From Parapedobacter sp035556095 (GTDB taxonomy: Bacteria > Bacteroidota > Bacteroidia > Sphingobacteriales > Sphingobacteriaceae), in the NCBI RefSeq assembly GCF_035556095.1, contig NZ_DATMFT010000029.1, positions 62,001-126,000 of the forward strand: 64,000 nt of DNA. The letters are read 5' to 3'. Made by a program: the position numbers and the translations under genes. The notes below the pieces were generated by a model that was not told where the DNA came from, did no database searches, and was given only the letters and a program-made list of their open reading frames with translations. Shown here piece by piece: positions 56,999 through 64,000 of this stretch (the stretch's first letter is position 1; each line of letters begins with the position of its first letter).

Positions 56999-58609
56999 AT
57001 GCAGCACAATCATGATGAACAATTAACGAAACACTTGGTTAAGAATGGCGTCGACACGAAGACGGTGTTCGACCACCCAGTTGGACTATTTGTCTTGTTT
57101 TTTACAGAAATGTGGGAACGGTTTAGCTATTACGGCATGCGTGCCCTTCTCACCCTTTTTTTGGTGTCAGAACTGGCAAACGGAGGTTGGGAATGGACGC
57201 GGGAAGATGCCATGAAGTTATACGGTTGGTACACCGGATTGGTTTATCTAACCCCCCTGATCGGTGGATTCATAGCCGATCGGTTAACGGGTTACCGCAA
57301 GGCCGTGGTACTCGGCGCATTGATTATGACGCTAGGCCACGCATCCATGGCGCTGGAAGGTGCCGGCTCGTCATTTTTCTACATCGGGTTGGTGTTGATG
57401 ATATTGGGTAATGGGCTTTTCAAGCCGAATATTTCATCCATTGTCGGCCAGCTCTACCCGGATAACAGCAAAAAGAAAGATTCGGCGTATACCATTTTCT
57501 ATATGGGCATCAACGCCGGTGCGTTCTTGGGTATGCTGCTCTGCGGATATATCGGCGAAAAAGTAGGTTGGCACTGGGGCTTCGGTTTAGCCGGTATTTT
57601 CATGTTTTTCGGTATGCTCCAGTTTTATTATGCCCAGCGAATTTTCGGCGTACTGGGCGAATCGCCAAAAGAGACACGCGAACGCGGAACGGCGGTACCG
57701 GACGGCGTTCAGACGGCTGAAGAAGAGGAAGAAGACGGTATTGAACCCCCGTCAAAGCACGTTGTTCGCGACAGGCTTATTGTTATCATTGTCCTGTCCT
57801 TGTCGAGTATCTTTTTTTGGATGGCTTTTGAGCAAGCAGGTGGATCGATGAGTATTTTTGCGTTAGATTATACCGAGCGGATGTTGGTGGGTAATGCGGC
57901 ACTTACTTTTAAATGGGTGGATGCCATATTAACTGTATTTCCCCTGCTAATCGTCTCGTGGGTACTGTGGTCGCTTGCCAAGAAGATATTTTCGTCATAT
58001 CCGGTTTCCATCCTGTTTACCGCAGCGAGTTTTGTTGTCATCTGGTGCTTGGGTATCTGGAAGATCCACCGGGAATTCTACGCCCTCGAAACCGAGGTGG
58101 CGGCTTCATGGTTCCAGATATTGAATTCGTTTTTCATCATTACGCTGGCCACGTTGTTTAGCAAGATGTGGGAAAAGGTCATCAACCCGTCAGGCCCCGT
58201 GAAGTTTGCCATCGGACTGATACTACTGGGTGTCGGTTTTGCCGTGCTGGGCTATGGAGCGAAAGATATCCCGCAAGGTGCAGCTACCGCGCAAGTGAGC
58301 ATGATCTGGTTGATCTTAGCTTACTTCTTCCATACCTCGGGCGAGCTGTGTGTATCGCCCGTGGGGCTTTCTTATATGAGTAAACTTTCGCCCAAAAAAT
58401 TCGTCGGTTTAATCTTCGGCGTGTGGTTTGCTTGCAGCGCCGTTGCAAACTTTTTGGCGGGCATGTCGGGCAGTCTGATCGATCGCATCAGCGAAGCTTA
58501 CTCCATGTCTACGTTTTTCTTGATTTTTGCCGTTATCCCAGGTATTGCTGGATTACTGCTGATTCTGTTCTCACCATTGTTGAGGCGGATGATGCACGGT
58601 ATCCATTAA
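56999..58609 (+). CDS. POT/PTR-family peptide:H+ symporter
   Basis: A 536-residue MFS protein of the proton-dependent oligopeptide transporter family. The first helix has the signature FFTEMWERFSYYGMRALLTL with the E-x-x-E-R-F motif that couples protons. The second family signature occurs as FYMGINAGAFLGMLLCGYIG. About fourteen helices are predicted, with a charged loop near residue 225 rich in Glu (AEEEEEDG). It imports di- and tripeptides. A strong 14-bp terminator follows the stop codon. Confidence 0.93.
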   Translation: MQHNHDEQLTKHLVKNGVDTKTVFDHPVGLFVLFFTEMWERFSYYGMRALLTLFLVSELANGGWEWTREDAMKLYGWYTGLVYLTPLIGGFIADRLTGYRKAVVLGALIMTLGHASMALEGAGSSFFYIGLVLMILGNGLFKPNISSIVGQLYPDNSKKKDSAYTIFYMGINAGAFLGMLLCGYIGEKVGWHWGFGLAGIFMFFGMLQFYYAQRIFGVLGESPKETRERGTAVPDGVQTAEEEEEDGIEPPSKHVVRDRLIVIIVLSLSSIFFWMAFEQAGGSMSIFALDYTERMLVGNAALTFKWVDAILTVFPLLIVSWVLWSLAKKIFSSYPVSILFTAASFVVIWCLGIWKIHREFYALETEVAASWFQILNSFFIITLATLFSKMWEKVINPSGPVKFAIGLILLGVGFAVLGYGAKDIPQGAATAQVSMIWLILAYFFHTSGELCVSPVGLSYMSKLSPKKFVGLIFGVWFACSAVANFLAGMSGSLIDRISEAYSMSTFFLIFAVIPGIAGLLLILFSPLLRRMMHGIH

Positions 58610-58627
58610 TAACGACAAAACCAAATG

Positions 58628-58668
58628 AATACGGTTACAGCGAAGAACCGCTGTAACCGTATTTTTGT
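58628..58668 (+). terminator. Strong intrinsic terminator after the peptide transporter
   Basis: ATACGGTTACAGCG (58629-58642) pairs perfectly with CGCTGTAACCGTAT (58649-58662) around AAGAAC, followed by TTTTTG. The 14-bp stem and T tract make this one of the clearest terminators in the window. Confidence 0.88.
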
Positions 58669-58719
58669 GTTCGACTTTTACTTATAATCCTTACCTTTAC
58701 GTACAAATTTGGATCGGTA

Positions 58720-59448
58720 GTGTCAGATAGCATCGTCATCATCCCTACGTACAATGAAAAGGAAAACATTGAAAAGATTATCCGTAAAGTGTACACACTC
58801 CCGGAAAGTTTTCATGTATTGGTTGTTGATGATGGATCTCCCGATGGCACCGGCGCAATTGTAAAACAATTACAAGGTGAATTTGCCAATCGATTATTTT
58901 TGGAGGAAAGAAAAGGGAAGTCGGGCCTTGGTACAGCCTATATCCACGGATTCAAGTGGTGCATCGCACGTTCCTATCAATACATCTTTGAGATGGATGC
59001 CGATTTCTCACATAATCCGGAGGACCTTTTGCGGCTCCGCAATGCATGCCTGTCAGGCGCAGATATGGCCATCGGTTCCCGTTATATTAAGGGAGTCAAT
59101 GTGGTTAACTGGCCGATGAGCCGGGTGTTGATGTCATATTTCGCTTCCGGTTATGTACGTTGGATTACCGGTATCTCCATACGCGATGCCACCGCTGGCT
59201 TTGTGTGTTACAAGCGCGAAGTATTGGAAACCATCCCGTTGGATCGCATACGGTTCGTCGGATACGCCTTCCAGATTGAGATGAAGTTCACAACCATCAA
59301 ATATGGGTTTAGGGTGGTTGAAATACCCATCATTTTCACGGACCGTACAGAAGGTGTTTCCAAAATGAGTACTCGGATATTCCGGGAAGCTTTTTTTGGC
59401 GTCATACAGATGAAAGTAAGTAGTTGGTTTAGAACGTATAATCGGTAG
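58720..59448 (+). CDS. Polyprenol monophosphomannose synthase (DPM1-like)
   Basis: A 242-residue GT2 protein with a GTG start. It begins MSDSIVIIPTYNEKENIEKI, then LVVDDGSPDGTGAIVKQLQG with the nucleotide-binding Asp residues. The catalytic DxD lies in FEMDADFSHNPEDLLRL. RDATAGFVCYKREVLETIPL and the end FTDRTEGVSKMSTRIFREAF complete the pattern. There is no C-terminal membrane domain, as in the soluble DPM1 type. It should transfer a sugar from GDP-mannose (or a similar donor) to polyprenyl phosphate on the cytoplasmic face. Confidence 0.9.
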   Translation: MSDSIVIIPTYNEKENIEKIIRKVYTLPESFHVLVVDDGSPDGTGAIVKQLQGEFANRLFLEERKGKSGLGTAYIHGFKWCIARSYQYIFEMDADFSHNPEDLLRLRNACLSGADMAIGSRYIKGVNVVNWPMSRVLMSYFASGYVRWITGISIRDATAGFVCYKREVLETIPLDRIRFVGYAFQIEMKFTTIKYGFRVVEIPIIFTDRTEGVSKMSTRIFREAFFGVIQMKVSSWFRTYNR

Positions 59449-59520
59449 TTGATAATGGATAGTTGATATCTCTGATAGCTAGTGTCTGTTGTCTAGTGTC
59501 TGTTGTCTAACGTCTAAAAG
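59447..59520. repeat. Tandem and dispersed short repeats before ruvB
   Basis: AGTTGATA is repeated at 59447-59454 and 59461-59468. TAGTGTCTGTTGTC follows in tandem (59480-59493, 59494-59507), then TAACGTCTAAAAG. The 14-bp GTCTA-rich unit is like that at 51446-51486, and AGTTGATA recurs in the hairpin at 63271-63323. Confidence 0.65.
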
Positions 59521-59523
59521 AAA

Positions 59524-60546
59524 ATGAACGAATATTTGGATCCCAATGCCGATAAGCTGTCCAACGCAGAGCGTGAATTGGAGAAAGTGTTGCGGCCGCA
59601 GGCTTTTGAAGATTTCACAGGCCAGAAGAAGATTTTGGAAAACCTAAGCATTTTCGTGCAGGCAGCCCAGCTGCGGGGAGAAGCGTTGGACCATGTATTG
59701 CTTCACGGACCCCCGGGACTTGGCAAAACCACGCTATCACATATCATCGCCAACGAAATGGGGTCGGGCATTAAGGTAACGTCGGGGCCTGTGCTAGATA
59801 AGCCGGGCGACCTGGCGGGGTTACTCACCAACCTCGATGAAGGCGACGTGTTGTTTATCGATGAAATACACCGCCTGAGCCCGTTGGTGGAGGAATACCT
59901 CTATTCCGCGATGGAGGACTTTCGGATTGATATCATGCTCGAAACCGGACCCAATGCACGCTCGGTGCAGATTACCCTGAATCCGTTTACGCTTGTTGGC
60001 GCCACTACACGGTCAGGGCTCCTTACCGCGCCGCTCCGTGCGCGGTTCGGCATAAATGCGCGACTGGAATACTACGACGCCAAATTGCTCACTACCATTG
60101 TGCTCCGGTCGGCAAGCATCCTGCGCACGCCCATTACCGATGAGGGAGCCTATGAAATTGCCCGCAGGAGCCGCGGAACGCCCCGCATCGCGAATGCCTT
60201 GCTCCGGCGTACGCGCGATTTCGCTCAGATCAAGGGTGATGGGAAAATTGATACGCCGATTGCCCAATACGCGCTCAATGCCCTCAACGTGGATGAACAC
60301 GGCCTCGATGAAATGGATAATCGTATTCTGCTGACTATCATCGATAAATTCAAAGGTGGGCCTGTGGGGGTCAAGACCATTGCGACAGCCGTGGGGGAGG
60401 ATGAAGGAACCATCGAAGAGGTTTACGAACCTTTTCTTATCCAAGAAGGCTATTTAATGCGTACTTCGAGAGGTAGAGAGTGTACAGAATTGGCTTACAA
60501 ACATTTGGGTAAAACTAATTACCCGAAGGGCAATACACTTTTTTAA
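59524..60546 (+). CDS. ruvB: Holliday junction branch migration helicase RuvB
   Basis: A 340-residue AAA+ ATPase of standard length. Walker A is GPPGLGKTTLSHIIANEMG, Walker B is LFIDEIHRLSP, sensor 1 is LVGATTRSGLLTAPLRARFG and the C-terminal winged helix contains GGPVGVKTIATAVGEDEGTI. RuvB hexamers drive branch migration with RuvA in recombination and repair. RuvA and RuvC genes are not adjacent, a common situation in Bacteroidota. Short tandem repeats lie directly upstream and no consensus promoter is visible. Confidence 0.97.
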   Translation: MNEYLDPNADKLSNAERELEKVLRPQAFEDFTGQKKILENLSIFVQAAQLRGEALDHVLLHGPPGLGKTTLSHIIANEMGSGIKVTSGPVLDKPGDLAGLLTNLDEGDVLFIDEIHRLSPLVEEYLYSAMEDFRIDIMLETGPNARSVQITLNPFTLVGATTRSGLLTAPLRARFGINARLEYYDAKLLTTIVLRSASILRTPITDEGAYEIARRSRGTPRIANALLRRTRDFAQIKGDGKIDTPIAQYALNALNVDEHGLDEMDNRILLTIIDKFKGGPVGVKTIATAVGEDEGTIEEVYEPFLIQEGYLMRTSRGRECTELAYKHLGKTNYPKGNTLF

Positions 60547-60593
60547 TCGTTTTCATCAAAAATGGTACAAGTATTGAGGAGAGAATGGGGATT

Positions 60594-61364
60594 ATGAATA
60601 AGATCTCACTGTTTGCCATTTTATGTTTCACCTTTCCGAATCTTGGTTATTCCCAATTTGGTAATGAATCTCCTATCCCATATTTTCGGTATTCAGTGAC
60701 CGCTGGTATGGGAGCGAACCAATTGTATGGCGATCTGGATAAGCGGCAAATCGGGGGTAGTGTATACCTTCGGGGGAATTATTTCCTTACACACGGGGTG
60801 AGCATCGGACTGGAACTGCAGGAAGGACTGTTGCGAGGGAAAGATAGTATGGAAACAGATGGTATAGTAAGAAAGGCCGTAAATTTATATCATGCAGCTA
60901 TTCTTGGCGTTCGTTTTCAGCCGATTAAATTTTTGCAGGATGACCATTTACGACGTATCGAGTACCGGGAGTCGGTTGTCAAACGTACGTTGAACAGTGT
61001 GTACGTTGGCGCTGGTATTGGCGTATTGCATGGTTTGCAATGGGATAAGCAGCGAGTCGTCGGCGAAGTAGAGCGAACAGACCCCGTCACCGGTGATCCC
61101 ATAATCATCGAAAGTGTGCTGCCTGCACACCAAGGTCGAAACCATGGCTTCAGTTACATTGTGAGTACCAATCTAGGATTTGAAATCCCCCTACATAGTC
61201 TGAAACCGGACTTATTGGATTCTTATGTGTGGAACTTGGTTGTGAATGGACAGCTCAATTTCTCGCTCGATGATGAGCTCGACGGGTACAGTGGCGATTA
61301 CGCCGGTAACGAACATCGGGATATCTACGGGTTGTTTTCACTTGGCGTTAACCTCCGTTTCTGA
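60594..61364 (+). CDS. Outer-membrane beta-barrel-like protein
   Basis: About 256 residues, from the ATG at 60594 (an ATG nine bases upstream is also possible). Signal peptide: MNKISLFAILCFTFPNLGYS. The mature protein alternates amphipathic strands (YFRYSVTAGMGANQLYGDLD, SVYLRGNYFLTHGVSIGLEL, SVYVGAGIGVLHGLQW) and ends in FSLGVNLRF with a C-terminal Phe, the usual signal for beta-barrel assembly. It may be a small porin-like or structural outer-membrane protein. Its 3' end overlaps the convergent HEAT-like gene by 40 bp, which is long for this genome. Confidence 0.75.
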   Translation: MNKISLFAILCFTFPNLGYSQFGNESPIPYFRYSVTAGMGANQLYGDLDKRQIGGSVYLRGNYFLTHGVSIGLELQEGLLRGKDSMETDGIVRKAVNLYHAAILGVRFQPIKFLQDDHLRRIEYRESVVKRTLNSVYVGAGIGVLHGLQWDKQRVVGEVERTDPVTGDPIIIESVLPAHQGRNHGFSYIVSTNLGFEIPLHSLKPDLLDSYVWNLVVNGQLNFSLDDELDGYSGDYAGNEHRDIYGLFSLGVNLRF

Positions 61365-61930
61365 CCCCGCGAAAGCTTCTCCAGCGTTTTCTTTCCCCGA
61401 CTCTGTATAGCTGCCGAACCATCACGGAGGAGGAATTCGATTTGTAGTTTCAGTTCGTCCCGTATCCACTCAAATTCTCCACTCATATGCAATAAAACAT
61501 CCATGCAATTGGCCTGTACGGCAACGGGTGTATGGGGATCGATAAACCAATTGAAAACAGTTTCTACCAATTGCTCTCGGTTAATTGATCGGAGCAGACC
61601 TTGGTAGGGTGTTGGAGCTCGTTTATGTGTGAGATGCCTAAGGATGTTCGTGAAGTGGCGCTGGCAGCTTGGATTCTTTTGGCTGGCCAGCCGGGCCATA
61701 AAAACATCAGATACCTTCATGAACCGCTCCGGATGATGGGTGGCGATATATTCCAACAACCACGCAGCACGGAAGGCCAGCTTCGGGTTCTGCTCATCAT
61801 AGCAAAATTCGTGCAGTTCGGCCATTGGAACGCGAGCATCCTCCCCGAGTGCGCTTAAATCGGGTATTCTAATCTGGTTGGCTTTACTGGCGATTAATCG
61901 ATCCTTAAGCGTTTGTTCATCCATGGTCAT
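61325..61930 (-). CDS. HEAT-repeat-like helical protein
   Basis: About 201 residues without signal peptide, from the ATG at 61930 (61924 is an alternative). The sequence is a chain of helix pairs (PKLAFRAAWLLEYIATHHPE, CQRHFTNILRHLTHKRAPTP, VAVQANCMDVLLHMSGEFEW, LKLQIEFLLRDGSAAIQSRG), as in HEAT or adaptin-like scaffolds. The C-terminus is basic (KTLEKLSRGQKRRL). It is probably a cytoplasmic adaptor or nucleic-acid-associated protein; no function is known. Its end runs 40 bp into the opposing gene. Confidence 0.72.
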   Translation of the reverse strand: MTMDEQTLKDRLIASKANQIRIPDLSALGEDARVPMAELHEFCYDEQNPKLAFRAAWLLEYIATHHPERFMKVSDVFMARLASQKNPSCQRHFTNILRHLTHKRAPTPYQGLLRSINREQLVETVFNWFIDPHTPVAVQANCMDVLLHMSGEFEWIRDELKLQIEFLLRDGSAAIQSRGKKTLEKLSRGQKRRLTPSENNP

Positions 61931-62044
61931 CAAATCCCCACAATAATAGCGAAAATACCATTAACGCTTAAGCCAACTGCCGAAAGCTGCCGAGCAGTAG
62001 GAAACAATTTTCGAATTTCGGTGTTTAATGTGAAATAACCGAAA

Positions 62045-63262
62045 ATGGATTTACATTCCGGGCTCCCTTATTGGCTTATCAAAAATAAGCTGTTTAACTA
62101 CCATAATCCCCTGAAGGACGATTTGGTGGTGGATGTGGCGATTATCGGGTCGGGTATCACCGGTGCCTTAGTGGCGCATGAACTGTGTGCTGCGGGTATC
62201 CCTTGTGCCGTATTCGATAAACGGACCATTGCTACCGGCAGCACAGGGGCCAGTACCGCCCAGCTGCAATACGAGATCGATGTACCGCTGTCAGACCTGA
62301 TAGGAAAGGTTGGAACAGAAAATGCGGTACGCGCATATCAAGCAAGTCTACAGGCAATCACCGATGTGGAACAGGTATTTGAGTCCGTGCCCGTGCGCCC
62401 TAGCTTCAGGCGCGTATCCAGTGTATTCCTAGCGAGCAACAAACAAGGCCTTCGGCTACTTGAGCGAGAATACGAGGCTCGCAAATACCATAACCTGCCC
62501 GTATCGTTTCTCGATGCAGATGCTTTATTCGCCGAGCATCGGATAGTCGCGCCAGCTGCACTTAAAAATAAAGCTGCGGCCCAGATGGATGGCTACCTGG
62601 CTGCTACGGGACTATTGAAGCATCACCTGAAGAAAAGTGATCTTTCGCTCTTTTCGCACACAGAAATCATAAACTACCAGGAGAAAAAAGGTGGATACGA
62701 GTTGTTGACAGGTGATGGTGTAACCATCCGATGCAAGTATGTGGTCATCGCCGCGGGCTTCGAAGCCGGTAGGTTCCTGCCGAAACAGGTGATGCGCCTA
62801 GTGTCCACTTATGCCCTGGTTTCACAACCTGTGGACCCCTCGCAGCTTTGGCCGGAACGAAGTTTAATTTGGGAAACAGCAATTCCATATTTCTACATGC
62901 GCACCACCTCAGACAACCGCATGATGATTGGCGGCGAAGACGTGCCGTTTAGGAATCCCGAGCGGCGGGACCGGTTGTTGCGCTGGAAAATCAAGCGGTT
63001 GGAAAGGAAATTCAAGCAGCTATACCCCGAAATCCCCTTCGTGGTAGATATGGCCTGGTGCGGTACGTTTAGCTCCACGCAAGACGGACTACCCTTCATT
63101 GGCCCATGGGCAGGCAAGCAACGGATGCTGTTTGCCTTGGGATATGGGGGAAATGGTATAACATTCAGCATGATTGCTGCACAGCTCATTAAAAATAGGC
63201 TGCTGGGTATTAAGGATGAGCGGGCAAAGGTGTTTGGGTTTAATAGACTGGACAACTCTTAA
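62045..63262 (+). CDS. FAD-dependent oxidoreductase (DAO family)
   Basis: A 405-residue protein of the D-amino acid oxidase superfamily. The dinucleotide fold is VDVAIIGSGITGALVAHELC, followed by VFDKRTIATGSTGASTAQLQ, the FAD-contacting region. Near the end CGTFSSTQDGLPFIGPWAG and FALGYGGNGITFSMIAAQL are the second FAD-binding segment. Members oxidise amines or hydroxy acids and pass electrons to oxygen or a quinone. The substrate is unknown and the neighbouring genes give no hint. Confidence 0.9.
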   Translation: MDLHSGLPYWLIKNKLFNYHNPLKDDLVVDVAIIGSGITGALVAHELCAAGIPCAVFDKRTIATGSTGASTAQLQYEIDVPLSDLIGKVGTENAVRAYQASLQAITDVEQVFESVPVRPSFRRVSSVFLASNKQGLRLLEREYEARKYHNLPVSFLDADALFAEHRIVAPAALKNKAAAQMDGYLAATGLLKHHLKKSDLSLFSHTEIINYQEKKGGYELLTGDGVTIRCKYVVIAAGFEAGRFLPKQVMRLVSTYALVSQPVDPSQLWPERSLIWETAIPYFYMRTTSDNRMMIGGEDVPFRNPERRDRLLRWKIKRLERKFKQLYPEIPFVVDMAWCGTFSSTQDGLPFIGPWAGKQRMLFALGYGGNGITFSMIAAQLIKNRLLGIKDERAKVFGFNRLDNS

Positions 63263-63270
63263 AAATGGAT

Positions 63271-63330
63271 AGTTGACAGTTGATAATTGACAATGGGTAA
63301 CTGTCAGCTATCAACTGTCAACTGTCAACT
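63271..63330. repeat. Hairpin-forming mini-repeat between convergent genes
   Basis: AGTTGACAGTTGATA (63271-63285) and TATCAACTGTCAACT (63309-63323) form a perfect 15-bp inverted repeat with a 23-nt centre, and TGTCAACT follows once more. It lies between the convergent oxidoreductase and xylA ends, and could stop transcription from both sides, although no T tract is present. Confidence 0.7.
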
Positions 63331-64000
63331 AAATAAATCTATTGACGATGTTTTCAAACAGCTCCTGCTTTCCGCTTAGCGTTTCTGGCTCGCCAGACGA
63401 GGCGGCAATGTCACGCAAATCGGTCAGCGAGAGGTTACCCGCCTCGAAATCTTTCCCCTTACCGCTATCGAACGACGCATAGCGTTCCGCACGAAGTTTT
63501 TTGTAGTCAGACTTAGTCAGGATATTGTCGGCAGCAACGAGTGCACGGGCAAACGTATCCGCACCGCCGATGTGTGCATAAAAGAGATCTGCCCGGTCTG
63601 TGGAGTTACGTCGAACCTTCGCATCGAAGTTAATGCCACCGCCGGCGAAGCCACCGGCTTCTAGGATGATGAGCATGCACTCAGTCAGTTCGTTGACGTT
63701 ATTCGGGAATTGGTCGGTGTCCCATCCGTTCTGGTAGTCGCCACGGTTGGCGTCCATCGAACCGAGCAAGCCTGCATCGGCCGCCACCTGCAATTCATGC
63801 TGGAAGGTATGCCCAGCCAATGTGGCGTGGTTCACCTCCAGGTTGAGTTTGAAATCGTCCAAAAGGTCGTATTGCCGGAGAAAACTGATTACTGTTGCGG
63901 CATCATAGTCGTATTGGTGCTTGGTTGGCTCACAGGGCTTGGGTTCAATGAAAAACGTGCCTTTGAAACCCTGCTTGCGTGCGTAATCTCGGGCACTGTG
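63329..64000 (-). CDS. xylA: Xylose isomerase, C-terminal half (5' end outside the window)
   Basis: The frame stays open to the right edge, so the start lies beyond 64000. The visible 223 residues are the C-terminal part of xylose isomerase. FKGTFFIEPKPCEPTKHQYD carries the catalytic Glu and metal contacts. NLEVNHATLAGHTFQHELQV holds the metal-binding Glu and His. MDANRGDYQNGWDTDQFPNN holds the second metal-binding Asp residues. The enzyme converts xylose to xylulose (and glucose to fructose) with two divalent metals. The end converges on the FAD oxidoreductase gene across a hairpin repeat. Confidence 0.95.
   Translation of the reverse strand, partial: HSARDYARKQGFKGTFFIEPKPCEPTKHQYDYDAATVISFLRQYDLLDDFKLNLEVNHATLAGHTFQHELQVAADAGLLGSMDANRGDYQNGWDTDQFPNNVNELTECMLIILEAGGFAGGGINFDAKVRRNSTDRADLFYAHIGGADTFARALVAADNILTKSDYKKLRAERYASFDSGKGKDFEAGNLSLTDLRDIAASSGEPETLSGKQELFENIVNRFI

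Noticed and set aside
1..64000. CRISPR array or Cas genes
   Set aside because: No regularly spaced repeats of 25-40 bp and no Cas motifs were seen. The CHAT/sigma similarity to type III-E systems is not supported by a CRISPR locus here.

Overview
The window comes from a member of the Bacteroidota, most likely a Sphingobacteriaceae relative (Parapedobacter or Pedobacter-like). The evidence is the recurring promoter pattern TTG - 19/20 nt - TAnnTTTG, the many lipoproteins with Bacteroidota-style lipoboxes, a CHAT/anti-sigma/sigma triad, a permease fused to a DtxR-like domain, and gene families typical of that phylum. Most of the chromosome here is of moderate GC. The block from about 33.9 to 49.8 kb is visibly AT-richer and is foreign.

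Layout. 1-8.65 kb: a CHAT-family cysteine protease (5' end outside the window) converges on an anti-sigma/TPR membrane protein and its ECF sigma factor. The sigma gene diverges from a seven-gene run headed by an OmpA-domain protein and followed by small lipoproteins that form two paralogous pairs. 8.9-14.2 kb: SRPBCC protein, fluoride exporter, a zinc-dependent phospholipase C-like protein with an unknown partner, a TauE-type exporter and a DUF2892-like protein. 14.3-24.6 kb: an exopolysaccharide cluster (flippase, five glycosyltransferases, polymerase-like protein, beta-helix lipoprotein, initiating sugar-phosphate transferase) with translationally coupled genes. 24.6-33.8 kb: housekeeping genes (MFS transporter, tRNA-Arg, YchF, Rieske protein, serine hydrolase, fructosamine kinase, DbpA-like helicase, glycoside hydrolase-like lipoprotein).

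33.9-49.8 kb is accreted mobile DNA at a tRNA-Leu gene. The left part is a decayed conjugative element: broken genes, a heavy-metal RND efflux operon (cusCBA/czcCBA type) with its two-component system, and a relaxase C-terminal relic with two in-frame stops. The right part is a compact 6.9 kb integrative element (42912-49814) bounded by 25-bp repeats of the tRNA-Leu 3' end. It carries a tyrosine recombinase, an unknown 334-residue protein, an HTH protein, a Rep-like protein, three small membrane proteins, a winged-helix protein, and a 320-bp non-coding region with a perfect 15-bp inverted repeat and a strongly structured RNA candidate whose terminator competes with its closing stem.

49.8-64 kb: intact tRNA-Leu, a VOC protein, a Mn/Zn-type ABC importer operon (troA-B-C-D like, with the permease-DtxR fusion and a DtxR-like palindrome in its promoter), thiolase, POT peptide transporter, polyprenol-phosphate mannosyltransferase, RuvB, an outer-membrane-like protein, a FAD oxidoreductase and the 3' part of xylA.

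The parts most worth following up are the structured RNA/attenuator and Rep region of the small element, the tandem tRNA-Leu integration history, the CHAT protease with its sigma/anti-sigma pair and lipoprotein operon, and the metal importer with a membrane-tethered DtxR domain.
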